Translations under genes and position numbers: made by a program
The notes under the pieces: generated by a model
Told to the model about the DNA's origin: nothing
Database searches by the model: none
The model's input: only the letters and a program-made list of their open reading frames with translations
Shown here: positions 16,119 to 24,361 of the stretch, piece by piece
How positions within the stretch are numbered: position 1 is the first letter of the stretch
How the letters are laid out: every line of letters begins with the position of its first letter
From: an uncultured Fretibacterium sp.
GTDB taxonomy: Bacteria > Synergistota > Synergistia > Synergistales > Aminobacteriaceae
Length of the DNA: 31,925 nt
Assembly (NCBI GenBank): GCA_937915755.1
Contig: CALGGR010000315.1
Location: 1 to 31,925, forward strand
Direction of reading: 5' to 3'

Positions 16119-18041
16119 TTAGCCCTCCGGTTTCTGTGTGATTTTCTCCGGCGGGATATATTTCGCAAGCATATCCTCAAGCTCTTTGCCATTCACTGGC
16201 TTGCTGAGGAAGTCGTCGAATCCTGCGGACAATAATTCTGCCCTCACTCCAACAAGAGCATTAGCGGTGCATACGATGACCTTCGCTTTTGAACCCGGCG
16301 CGTCATTCATGGCCTTGAGGTTGTGGAGAGTTTCTTTGCCGTCCATCTTAGGCATCATGTAGTCCATGAGTATGACATCGTAGGCATTCTTCGAACAGAG
16401 ATTGAGGCATTCCTCGCCCGATTCTGCGTCATCAACCTTGACTTCGTTCTCCTTCATGAGCGAGCGCAGGACTATCCTGTTCATGTCATTGTCGTCAACG
16501 ATGAGGACTCTTGCGCCCGGAGCTTTGAGGATTTTCCGGACTTCCTTCTTCTTGTGGCCGGATTCAAGCTCGTAGTCCCTGAGAGTTTTCTCGCCGACGA
16601 TTTTCTGCGGGATTACGACGTGGAACGTTGAGCCGACTCCGTATGTTGATGTTACCTCGACGTTGCCGCCCATAAGCTCGATTAGCCTGCCCGTAATCGC
16701 AAGGCCTAGCCCTGTACCCTCGATGTTGTGTGTCTCCTTCGCGTCAATCCTGCTGAAAGACTTGAACAGCTTGGGAATGTCCTCAGCATGGATTCCTATT
16801 CCTGTGTCAGTAACAGTAACATGAAGGACTATCAATGACGGGTCATCGCCTCTTACGCCGGTCAGGGTGAACTTAACGCTGCCCTTCTTCGTGTACTTAA
16901 CGGCGTTGTTGAGAATGTTGACCATAATTTGCTGGACGCGTATTCTGTCGCCGAAAAGTTCATCAGGAAGTGAGTCGTCAATCTGGGCGGTATAGTTCAG
17001 ACCTTTCTGCTCGGCGCGGATTTTGACCATGTTGTCAACGTTCCTTAAAACTTGGCCGAGATCGTAATTCCTTGTTGCAAGTTCGAGCTGACCTGACTCA
17101 ATCTTTGAGAAGTCGAGAATGTCATTGATGATGTGAAGCAGAGAATTTCCCGCGCTCTGAATGTCCCTTGCGTACTCGTAGACGGGGCCGGACTCGTATT
17201 TCCGGAGGATAACCTCGTCCATACCCATGATCGTTGTGAGAGGGGTACGGATTTCGTGGGACATGTTTGCGAGGAACTCACCTTTTGCGGCATCGGCAGC
17301 TATTGCGGCTTGGTTAGCTTCATCAGCGAGCGCTTTTGCCTTTCGCAGACGATCGAGAGTTCGCTCCAGGTCTCTGTAAGCCGGTGTCTCAAGGAGGAAG
17401 AAGAAGTAGTAGACATTAACGGCCACAATTATGAAGTGTATGGGGATATGCGGGAACATCTGCGACTGAATCAAGAGGAGAAGCCAGCAGAACGCGAGAT
17501 TCCCAAGCAAAGCCCATAGCTGACCTTTTGTGAAGGCTTTCCGGTACATGTAAATTTCAACCCAGGCCCATATAGACCAAAGAGAGGTGAAGCCATACGA
17601 GATTAACCTGCACAATGCCCCCTCAATGATTCGCCCGTCAGACGAGACCGAGTAATTCGCTCCTGTGAAATGCCCCACGACTTGAAGGTAGAAGAACACG
17701 CCCAGCAATATATTCTGAACATAGAGCATATGTTTCTTTCTTGGCGATGAAACCCCGAAGCAGGCTATGTATCGCATGAACATGAAGTAGACCCCGCAGG
17801 CCATGCACTGCCATAGGATCGAACAGAAATATCTTGCTCCGGCTGAATACGCAGAGCCTTCAGCGAGGACTAGCGAGATAACGACATCAGCAACGCTGCT
17901 TGCTGTTACCATGTAGGCATAACGGAGGAGTCCTTTCTTCTCCGCTGACGTGCCGGAATAGATAATCTGAAGGTAAACGCACAACGTAATGCTCAGAAAT
18001 ATAACGGCAATCTCTGATTCAATAATGTAATGAGCTTCCAA
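16119..18041 (-). CDS. Membrane hybrid histidine kinase with 7TM-type sensor and receiver
   Basis: A 640-residue paralogue of the adjacent kinase and first gene of the operon. Around seven hydrophobic segments occupy residues 10-220 (first IAVIFLSITLCVYLQIIY, last FIIVAVNVYYFFFLLET). A coiled coil rich in Ala (ALADEANQAAIAADAAK) leads to HisKA FLANMSHEIRTPLTTIMGMD with His262, HATPase motifs DTGIGIHAEDI and GTGLGLAIT, and a receiver RVLIVDDNDMNRIVLRSLM with Asp560 (VILMDYMMPKMDG). A conserved Lys (FLSKPV) is present. There is no HPt and no DNA-binding domain. AAGGAG lies about 20 bases before the chosen ATG, on the far side, so translation initiation may be weak or the start may differ slightly. 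Confidence 0.92.
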   Translation of the reverse strand: MEAHYIIESEIAVIFLSITLCVYLQIIYSGTSAEKKGLLRYAYMVTASSVADVVISLVLAEGSAYSAGARYFCSILWQCMACGVYFMFMRYIACFGVSSPRKKHMLYVQNILLGVFFYLQVVGHFTGANYSVSSDGRIIEGALCRLISYGFTSLWSIWAWVEIYMYRKAFTKGQLWALLGNLAFCWLLLLIQSQMFPHIPIHFIIVAVNVYYFFFLLETPAYRDLERTLDRLRKAKALADEANQAAIAADAAKGEFLANMSHEIRTPLTTIMGMDEVILRKYESGPVYEYARDIQSAGNSLLHIINDILDFSKIESGQLELATRNYDLGQVLRNVDNMVKIRAEQKGLNYTAQIDDSLPDELFGDRIRVQQIMVNILNNAVKYTKKGSVKFTLTGVRGDDPSLIVLHVTVTDTGIGIHAEDIPKLFKSFSRIDAKETHNIEGTGLGLAITGRLIELMGGNVEVTSTYGVGSTFHVVIPQKIVGEKTLRDYELESGHKKKEVRKILKAPGARVLIVDDNDMNRIVLRSLMKENEVKVDDAESGEECLNLCSKNAYDVILMDYMMPKMDGKETLHNLKAMNDAPGSKAKVIVCTANALVGVRAELLSAGFDDFLSKPVNGKELEDMLAKYIPPEKITQKPEG

Positions 18042-18141
18042 GTCTTTTTATAACTCCTTCAGCAAGATTTGTTATATTATAGCTTTTTTCTGACAGAATT
18101 TTTAATGCTATACTCAATCCAAAGAAAGGAAGTTATCCATC
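18042..18141. promoter_or_regulatory. Divergent promoter region for the kinase operon and a small unknown gene
   Basis: This AT-rich gap separates divergent genes. On the minus strand a perfect TATAAT box (plus-strand ATTATA at 18076-18081) sits about 35 bases before the kinase start, with a poor TTAAAA -35. On the plus strand TATACT (18109-18114) lies about 28 bases before the ATG at 18142, with a T-rich -35 area. AAAGGAAG precedes that ATG. Confidence 0.45.
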
Positions 18142-18564
18142 ATGGAAAAACCTTTTGTTTGCAATAGTGCAATAGTCCTTGAATGGGAGGGCTTCATTTA
18201 TTTTCATCCCAAAAATGATGAGAATAATATATTGGCAGCAAGATTCGATGCAGACCCCCGGAATCCTCCGCTGTTCCCGGCAGGCGAAGAGCTTTACGGG
18301 CGTTTAGAACTGGATGACGTAACATTAGCCCGACAGGTTGACACTGCAGCCCCCTCACATGTAAGTCAGGCAGACGATTCTATTGACGAACACAACACGG
18401 AAGTAACAGGAACAGTTGTCGGCGTGAATCCGAAATGGCACGAAGCGCAAGTAAAGGTAGAAGGCTTCCCTGTAGAGATAACTGTTCACGATAAATGCGT
18501 CGAAGGCTTGGACGTTGGATCGCATGTGATGCTCGTTGGAGATTTAATATTCTGTTATGAGTAA
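18142..18564 (+). CDS. Hypothetical protein, 140 residues
   Basis: I do not recognise this family. The protein is acidic and soluble, with no signal peptide or membrane segment. The N-terminal third (NSAIVLEWEGFIYFHPKND, ILAARFDADPRNPPLFPAG) looks beta-rich. A polar, Ser/Asp/His-containing linker spans about residues 68-85. The last 55 residues (TEVTGTVVGVNPKWHEAQVK followed by VEGFPVEITVHDKC and GSHVMLVGDLIFCYE) have the strand pattern of a small OB-like barrel, which is inference from hydrophobicity only. It has a good Shine-Dalgarno (AAAGGAAG) and its own likely promoter, and is followed 41 bases later by the M20 amidohydrolase gene, so the two could share a transcript. Confidence 0.7.
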   Translation: MEKPFVCNSAIVLEWEGFIYFHPKNDENNILAARFDADPRNPPLFPAGEELYGRLELDDVTLARQVDTAAPSHVSQADDSIDEHNTEVTGTVVGVNPKWHEAQVKVEGFPVEITVHDKCVEGLDVGSHVMLVGDLIFCYE

Positions 18565-18605
18565 TTGGCGCGTTAATTCTATAATATGCGTGAGGTGATT
18601 ACACT

Positions 18606-19709
18606 TTGAACAAAGAAAACCTGCGGAAAATTATAGGTCTTCGCCATGAACTCCACGAATACCCCGAACTTTCCGGCTATGAATCTGAAACGAAACGCCG
18701 GCTGATGAACTTCATCGAGGCCAACACCCGCCTTGCTGTCATCGACTGCGGAAAATGGTTCTACGCCTCCCGCTACGTTGAAGGCACAAAAGCAATCGCA
18801 TTCCGCACGGACATGGACGCTCTCCCAATCCCTGAGACCCTTGAAATCCCACACGCCTCGAAAAATCCCAAAGCCTCCCACAAATGCGGGCATGACGGGC
18901 ACAGCGCAGTTCTTTGCGGATTTGCGCTCGAACTCGATTCGCTCCCCGTAGAACGCTCGGTGTACCTCATCTTCCAGCACTCCGAAGAAACCGGACAGGG
19001 TGCGCGGGAATGTTCAGGGTTATTGCGCGAGAGAAGCATCAGCGAGATTTACGCTTTCCACAACTGGAGCGGATGGCCAGAGAGGAGCATCGTTGTCCGA
19101 GAGGGCGTATGTCAGTTCGCATCGGCAGGAATAACCCTGATGTTCGAGGGGAAAACTTCACACGCAAGCGAGCCGGAAAAAGGTCTCAATCCCGCATACG
19201 TCATAGCCCGCCTGATCTCTGAGATTGAGGACATGAAGGACGCGTTATGCACGATCGTGAACGTCAACGTCGGTGGAAGGAACTTCGGGATTTCTCCAGG
19301 CAACGGCGAGATTTCCCTCACTGTAAGGGCTGAACGTGAAGCTGAAATGCGCAAGGCCTACAACTCCATCATCAGCAGGGCGGAAGAACTTGCCGCGAAT
19401 CATTCTCTCAGTCTCACGAAAAAGGGAAGCGACTACTTCACGGACACTTCAAGCGATTCTCACTGTGTCGAAAGAGTCAGAACTGCCGCGAAATCACTCG
19501 GCCTTCAGATCATCGACATGGCCGAACCTATAAGGGCCTCTGAGGATTTTGGGCTTTACACGAAGCTTGTACACGGCGCGATGTTCTACATTGGGAACGG
19601 AGAGGGTTATCCCCCAATTCACACTCAGGATTACGACTTCAACGACAATATTCTTGAGACTGCTGTTGATATGTTCACGGAGATTTATGCTGACAGCGTG
19701 ATAAAATAG
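18606..19709 (+). CDS. M20-family metal-dependent amidohydrolase/peptidase
   Basis: A 367-residue cytoplasmic amidohydrolase of the M20D (aminoacylase/hippurate hydrolase) branch. Metal and catalytic motifs are all in place: RTDMDALP (67-74), KCGHDGHS (93-100), HSEETGQGA (125-133), FHNWSG (151-156) and a C-terminal HTQDYDFND. Members cleave N-acyl or other amide bonds of amino acid derivatives; the substrate cannot be told. The start is a TTG at 18606 with GAGGTGATT five bases upstream, and RKIIGLRHELHEYPELSGYE fits the usual family N-terminus. No ATG lies near. The stop codon is followed within ten bases by the 5' end of rnpB, so transcription of the two may be linked. Confidence 0.92.
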   Translation: MNKENLRKIIGLRHELHEYPELSGYESETKRRLMNFIEANTRLAVIDCGKWFYASRYVEGTKAIAFRTDMDALPIPETLEIPHASKNPKASHKCGHDGHSAVLCGFALELDSLPVERSVYLIFQHSEETGQGARECSGLLRERSISEIYAFHNWSGWPERSIVVREGVCQFASAGITLMFEGKTSHASEPEKGLNPAYVIARLISEIEDMKDALCTIVNVNVGGRNFGISPGNGEISLTVRAEREAEMRKAYNSIISRAEELAANHSLSLTKKGSDYFTDTSSDSHCVERVRTAAKSLGLQIIDMAEPIRASEDFGLYTKLVHGAMFYIGNGEGYPPIHTQDYDFNDNILETAVDMFTEIYADSVIK

Positions 19710-19715
19710 CGTACA

Positions 19716-20056
19716 TACGGGCAGTTCAGACGGCTGCCGGTTAACCGCCGGAGGAAAGTCCGGGCTTCAAAGGGCAGGATGCTGGATAACGTCCAGTCAG
19801 AGCAATCTGCAGGATAGCGCAACAGAAATTACACAGCCGTGAATTTACGGCAACGGTGAAATGGTGAAGGCAAGAGCTCACCAGGTACGGAGCAATCCGT
19901 ATGCTATGCAAGCCCCATCTGAAGCAAGATCGAATAGCGAAGGTTAAAGGCTGCCCGCCTACTTCAGGGTAATGATCGCTTGAGGGATTCCGCAAGGAAT
20001 TTTCCCCAGATAAATGGCCGTCCTAGACAGAACCCGGCTTATGAGCTGCCCGCTAA
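19716..20056 (+). ncRNA. rnpB: RNase P RNA, bacterial type A
   Basis: The catalytic RNA of ribonuclease P, which matures the 5' ends of tRNAs. The conserved 5' core GGAGGAAAGTCCGGGCTTC (around 19750) and the 3' core AGACAGAACCCGGCTTA (around 20025-20042) pair as P4. CGGGCAG (19718-19724) pairs with CTGCCCG near 20046-20052 to form P1, which fixes both ends to within a few bases. AGGGCAGGATGCTGGATAACG and the internal GGTAAAGGCTGCCC-like part (AAGGTTAAAGGCTGCCCGCC) are family landmarks. Total length of about 340 bases is normal. TAAAAT at 19701-19706 could be its -10 box, inside the end of the upstream gene. The antisense ORF here is meaningless. Confidence 0.95.
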
Positions 20057-20081
20057 TTCATGAAGGGATAAATTTCTTACA

Positions 20082-21677
20082 TTGGGAACAAAATTTTATG
20101 ACTGGCAACTGCGCGCCTATAATCACATCAAGGACAGCAATGCAGTATTATCCGCACCGACAGGCTCCGGCAAAACCCTCGTATCATACCTCTGGGCCGG
20201 CCTCCTGAACCTTAACGGCGAAATCAACCCTAACCCCGACGCTTCACGAATAATCTTCACCGCCCCAATCAAAGCCCTAAGCAACGAACGATACCTTGAC
20301 CTCCGAAAGATGGGACTAGATGTTGGGATTGAGACGGGGGACTTCAAGCGAAACGAGGGTGCGTCAATAATCTGCTGTACTCAGGAAATCTACACCATGA
20401 AATACGCCCACACTCCCGACCAGAAATTGATCGTTGATGAGTTTCATTACATATTCACAGATTCGAGCCGGGCAAGGACTTACATTGACGGCATAAGGAA
20501 CACCGACCCTTCGACAGAAATTCTCGTAATGTCCGCAACACTTGGCGGAATAAAGAGCGTCGGAAAATATTTGTCGGACATATGCCAGAGAGAGTTCGTA
20601 ATACATTCAGCTCGAAAGAGAATCACTGAGCTAATCTTCCAGCCAAATGACCCAGCAAAACTCAATGAGATTCACGACGCGTTGGTGTTCTTGTTCTCAC
20701 AGAGGGGAGTTGTTGACCTTGCCGACCAGATAGCGAGGACAAGGAAGAAAATCCCTCCTGAGAATATCAAGCGTCTCGATGAACTCGCGAAAATCCTTGA
20801 AGTAAAGAAGACATTGCCGGGAATCTACAAGGGCGTCGGAATATATCACGGAAGTATGCTGCCAAAGGAGAAGCTGCTTGTTGAGTCGGCATTCCGGGAA
20901 AGACTGCTTGATGTAGTTTGCGGGACGAACGCGCTTTCATTGGGAGTGAATCTTCCGGCGCAGTACGTGATATTCGCCCAGCTAGTGAACTACTACAACT
21001 ACATGCCGATAACTCACAACGAGTTCCTTCAGATGGCGGGACGTGCTGGAAGAAAGGGCCTCTTTGACCCGGGATATGTAACGTTCCTGAAGAACTCGGA
21101 ATTTGAGTGCAATCATTTCAGGACGGGGCCAATATTCCGTCAGCTCATGGAGAAGAACCCTGAACACGCTGTTATAAGGCTTAGTCCGTCATACGGTAGA
21201 TTGCTTCGTCAGCAGGTGCTGATTGAGGACGAGGCGGAATACATCGCGGAATACTCCCTTCCTTCGCAGAAGCTGGAAAATGTTATGAAGGAGCTTCAGG
21301 GCGGAATGAGGAAGATAAACTTTCTCGCAAAACGAATAGCGCGGGGTGCAAGCCGTCCAAAGTTCATGAAGATACTAGCTGAAATCTGGTATGACGAGAT
21401 GGAGATTGAGGAGAATTTGGAGATGGCGAGATTGTTCCTTGACGAAGGGAATCCAAGCGCGATTATGGCGGCAAAGTTGATCATTCAGTACGAGAGGAAT
21501 TATCTTCAAGCGCTCCTGAAGGTCAAGAGGTTTGCGAACCAGCTTCCGGCTTCGAGAAGATTCAGGTTGATGGACGAGTTGAACAAGACGGTTGACAGTA
21601 TTGACCCGACAATATACGGATTCGAGGAGAAACTTGGTGAGATTGAGGCTGGGAAGGTGAGCCATGATGAGGGATAA
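20082..21677 (+). CDS. DEAD/DEAH-box helicase, Ski2-like superfamily 2
   Basis: A 531-residue nucleic-acid helicase. Motifs in order: Q-like region FYDWQLRAY (5-13), Walker A SAPTGSGKT (24-32), Ia TAPIKALSNER (60-70), Walker B DEFH (119-122), III MSATLGG, V GTNALSLGVNLPA, VI QMAGRAGRKG. The DExH box, the ALSLGVNLPA stretch and RAGRKG point to the Ski2/Mtr4-like branch. The C-terminal 150 residues are helical. Role is probably RNA or DNA remodelling; nothing here shows which. The start is a TTG at 20082, with GAAGGG 14 bases before; no ATG in frame is near and the motif Q region begins at once, so some uncertainty remains. It follows rnpB by 25 bases and overlaps the Nudix gene by 14 bases, which points to co-expression. 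Confidence 0.88.
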   Translation: MGTKFYDWQLRAYNHIKDSNAVLSAPTGSGKTLVSYLWAGLLNLNGEINPNPDASRIIFTAPIKALSNERYLDLRKMGLDVGIETGDFKRNEGASIICCTQEIYTMKYAHTPDQKLIVDEFHYIFTDSSRARTYIDGIRNTDPSTEILVMSATLGGIKSVGKYLSDICQREFVIHSARKRITELIFQPNDPAKLNEIHDALVFLFSQRGVVDLADQIARTRKKIPPENIKRLDELAKILEVKKTLPGIYKGVGIYHGSMLPKEKLLVESAFRERLLDVVCGTNALSLGVNLPAQYVIFAQLVNYYNYMPITHNEFLQMAGRAGRKGLFDPGYVTFLKNSEFECNHFRTGPIFRQLMEKNPEHAVIRLSPSYGRLLRQQVLIEDEAEYIAEYSLPSQKLENVMKELQGGMRKINFLAKRIARGASRPKFMKILAEIWYDEMEIEENLEMARLFLDEGNPSAIMAAKLIIQYERNYLQALLKVKRFANQLPASRRFRLMDELNKTVDSIDPTIYGFEEKLGEIEAGKVSHDEG

Positions 21678-22284
21678 GCTGCTTAATTGGGCGGCAGAAC
21701 TCCAGAGCCTCGCGCAAGCCGGACTCTATTACGGCCATGATGACTTTGACCGTGAACGCTACGAACGAATCCGCGAGATTTCCGCCGAGATGCTGTCCGA
21801 ACGATCAGACCTTCCGGCGGAGAAGGTGAGGGAATTATTCTGCGGTGAAGTCGGCTACCAGACCCCGAAAGTTGACACGAGAGCCGCGATTTTCAGGGAC
21901 GGGAAAATACTTTTGGTTCGCGAACGTTCGGGACGCTGGACGATTCCCGGCGGCTGGTGCGAATACAACATGTCCCCCGCTGACAGCACAGTCAAAGAAG
22001 CAAAGGAGGAAGCCGGCCTCAATGTCTCGGTGAAGAAGCTCATAGCCGTACAGGACAGGATAAAGCACAACATTCCCGAATACATTTACGGGGTGGTCAA
22101 GATATTCTACCTTTGCGAAGATGAGGGCGGGGAATTTTCGCGGAACATCGAGACTACAGAGAGCCGATACTTCGCAGAGGACGAAATTCCTGATAATCTC
22201 GCAATAGAGAAATGCAGCCGTGAGCAGATTATGATGTGCTTCGAGGCCTCAAGGTCGGAACACTGGCCGGCAAAATTCGATTAG
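21664..22284 (+). CDS. Nudix hydrolase with N-terminal helical domain, ADP-ribose pyrophosphatase-like
   Basis: A 206-residue protein. The first 65 residues (LLNWAAELQSLAQAGLYYG, then DDFDRERYERIREISAEML) match the helical domain found before the Nudix fold in a group often annotated as ADP-ribose pyrophosphatase. The Nudix box covers about 97-119: GWCEYNMSPADSTV then KEAKEEAGL. The REUxEExG part is intact (Lys for Arg), while the first Glu of the box is Met103; this substitution pattern (GGWC..N.S) is common in the same group, so it does not by itself mean inactivity. Likely products would be AMP and ribose 5-phosphate from free ADP-ribose, but other nucleoside diphosphate substrates are possible. 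It overlaps the helicase end and precedes two genes of ADP-ribose removal, which favours ADP-ribose as substrate. Confidence 0.85.
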   Translation: MMRDKLLNWAAELQSLAQAGLYYGHDDFDRERYERIREISAEMLSERSDLPAEKVRELFCGEVGYQTPKVDTRAAIFRDGKILLVRERSGRWTIPGGWCEYNMSPADSTVKEAKEEAGLNVSVKKLIAVQDRIKHNIPEYIYGVVKIFYLCEDEGGEFSRNIETTESRYFAEDEIPDNLAIEKCSREQIMMCFEASRSEHWPAKFD

Positions 22285-22436
22285 GGAGTGTTAAGCGGCC
22301 TGTTTAGGTTTCCCCTCTTCCTGTGTTATACTTTTTTCACGAATATGTAGGGGAGGGTAGTTTGTGCTTTTGCAGATTTCAGAGCTTAGTAAGGTTCGTT
22401 TGCTCACAAATTCACTGTAAAACACAAAAATAAATT

Positions 22437-24311
22437 ATGTCTCAAGATTGCAATATAACATGGGATTCTGAAAGCTGGCTTAAACGATTCAACGGTGAGA
22501 ACGTTGATTACAGAAAACTCCGCCGGGAAGTTTGGGAAAACACTAAAGCTATAGTCGAAGCTAACGGCTACACTTCATCTGATAAAAAATCTGTATTGTT
22601 ATCTTCAGACTCAAGGGGAAAATCATATTTCTACTACAAAGCTTTCACTGCTTCATTTGAACCTTTGACAGCTTTCACGGAAGTAACAGTAGTCGCTGAT
22701 GATTGCCTTGACGTTGCTCACAGGTGGCTTTGGGGCAATGATGAACTTGAAGTTTGTGTCTTGAACATGGCCAGCAGACGGAATCCAGGCGGCGGTGTTA
22801 CTAAAGGTGCTGGCGCTCAGGAAGAATACCTTTTCAGGTGCTCAGATTATTATAAATTTCTATACCGTTATGCTTCTTATGCTGGTGAATATGGTTTAAC
22901 GCGCTCGCATTATCAATACCCGCTCGATCAAAACTTCGGCGGCATTTATTCTCCCGGGGTTACTATCTTCAGAGAAAACGAGAAGTCAGGTTATAAACTC
23001 ACTTCCTCTCCATGGAAAGTAAACATGATTGCTGTTGCTGGAATGAACTCTCCGGATCTGATTTTAGAGAACGGAAAGGAACGCATAGCCCCCGAACTCG
23101 TTGAAGGCGTGAAAAACAAAATTCGCACAATCTTCAGAATCGCCTGCGAGCATGGTCAGCGCAATCTTGTTTTGGGCGCACTTGGCTGCGGAGCTTTTCA
23201 CAACCCTCCGGAGCATGTTGCCGAACTATTCCGCGATGTAATTTGCGAAAAGGAATTTGAAGGTGCTTTCAGCAGAATTTGCTTTGCTGTCAAAACAGAT
23301 CATAATTCTCGCGGTGATAGAAATTATTTAGCGTTCAAAGAAATTTTGGACGGTTTTGTTCCTGAAATTATTGATGGTACAAATTTGCTCGTCAGGAAAA
23401 TTGCTATAGCCAGGGATGTCTACGCAACGTTGATGAGAAACGGCAATGTTTTTATCACGGACTTTTCCACAGGAGAATCACGGCAATCCAAGTTTGCGGA
23501 GAATCGTTGTATTGATATCGCTGCGGGGTTTGATCACATTGTAGGTTTGCTCGATCCTTTGATGTCTCCGGAAGCCGAATCTTTGAGGGAAAATTTTAAT
23601 GATCTTTCTCCGGAACTTCAAAAACAAATAAGGAAAGATTTGAGGAAGAGCGTAGAATTTGAAGCCGTCGGTTCACAAGCACCTGAATTTTCCTCTTATG
23701 GTTACAGAGAAGAATGGTACAGAAGCAATGCAATTTCCGTTGTAGCCTGTGAGGGACATTCGGCGGCATTGCAAGAAGACGGGACAGTTTTATGTGATGA
23801 CTATTTCGGCATGGACACACGGGATTATAAAGAACGTCTCGAATCTCTGAGAAATGTTAAGCAGCTTGAATTGACGTTTGAAAAGTTTTATTACCTGACA
23901 AATGACGGAAAGTTCATGTCTGGCAATGGACACTATAATCGCGAGGAAGATTTCTTCAACGATGGAAGAGAAATTGTTCAGATCACAGCTTTCGGCTGCT
24001 ACTACTCAATGATAACAGTGGCTGCACTCTATGCTGATGGGACGGTTAAAGCGTCTTACGATGGCGTAGTAATAAAGGAAGTTGAAGAATGGCGCAACGT
24101 TAAAAAAATTTGCTGCGGAAATCATGGTGCAGTCTTCGGGTTAACGAATGATGGAAAAGTTCTTTTGCCTCAAGATTATCCTTATCGAGACAGAGAATAT
24201 GAGCCTGTAACAGAAATTCATGATGCAGTCGTTGACATTGCGGCCAATTTCGATCGTTTTATCGCGCTCACATCACACGGAAAAATAATTTACTTACATG
24301 AAGGACGGTAA
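22437..24311 (+). CDS. Bacterial-type poly(ADP-ribose) glycohydrolase macrodomain fused to RCC1-like repeats
   Basis: A 624-residue cytoplasmic protein. Residues 1-310 form a TIGR02452/DUF2263-type macrodomain: NMASRRNPGGGVTKGAGAQE with GGG at 118-120 and the catalytic QEE at 128-130, spaced by seven residues as in bacterial PARG, then the C-terminal signature LVLGALGCGAFHNPPEHVA (244-262). This family cleaves ribose-ribose bonds of poly(ADP-ribose) or removes ADP-ribose from targets. Residues 320-624 contain about six degenerate repeats of roughly 40-50 residues, each with a buried strand, a small/aromatic turn and L..DG.V (LMRNGNVFI, LQEDGTVLC, LTNDGKFMS, LYADGTVKA, LTNDGKVLL, LTSHGKIIY), the pattern of RCC1-like propeller blades. 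Codon use is visibly more AT-rich than in the helicase and Nudix genes, which suggests transfer. A weak -10-like TATACT lies upstream at about 22329. The convergent gene encodes an ADP-ribosylglycohydrolase. Confidence 0.85.
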   Translation: MSQDCNITWDSESWLKRFNGENVDYRKLRREVWENTKAIVEANGYTSSDKKSVLLSSDSRGKSYFYYKAFTASFEPLTAFTEVTVVADDCLDVAHRWLWGNDELEVCVLNMASRRNPGGGVTKGAGAQEEYLFRCSDYYKFLYRYASYAGEYGLTRSHYQYPLDQNFGGIYSPGVTIFRENEKSGYKLTSSPWKVNMIAVAGMNSPDLILENGKERIAPELVEGVKNKIRTIFRIACEHGQRNLVLGALGCGAFHNPPEHVAELFRDVICEKEFEGAFSRICFAVKTDHNSRGDRNYLAFKEILDGFVPEIIDGTNLLVRKIAIARDVYATLMRNGNVFITDFSTGESRQSKFAENRCIDIAAGFDHIVGLLDPLMSPEAESLRENFNDLSPELQKQIRKDLRKSVEFEAVGSQAPEFSSYGYREEWYRSNAISVVACEGHSAALQEDGTVLCDDYFGMDTRDYKERLESLRNVKQLELTFEKFYYLTNDGKFMSGNGHYNREEDFFNDGREIVQITAFGCYYSMITVAALYADGTVKASYDGVVIKEVEEWRNVKKICCGNHGAVFGLTNDGKVLLPQDYPYRDREYEPVTEIHDAVVDIAANFDRFIALTSHGKIIYLHEGR

Positions 24312-24361
24312 CGTTAAGCTCGAAAAACTCGGGATAGCTTTGTTTTCTCAGAGACTTGTTC

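Noticed and set aside
14169..18041. Kinase tandem as a DNA-binding two-component system of the usual type
   Set aside because: No helix-turn-helix or other DNA-binding output is encoded in the operon.
19741..19995. Minus-strand reading frame of 84 residues
   Set aside because: It lies inside rnpB, whose conserved core and P1/P4 pairings explain the sequence.
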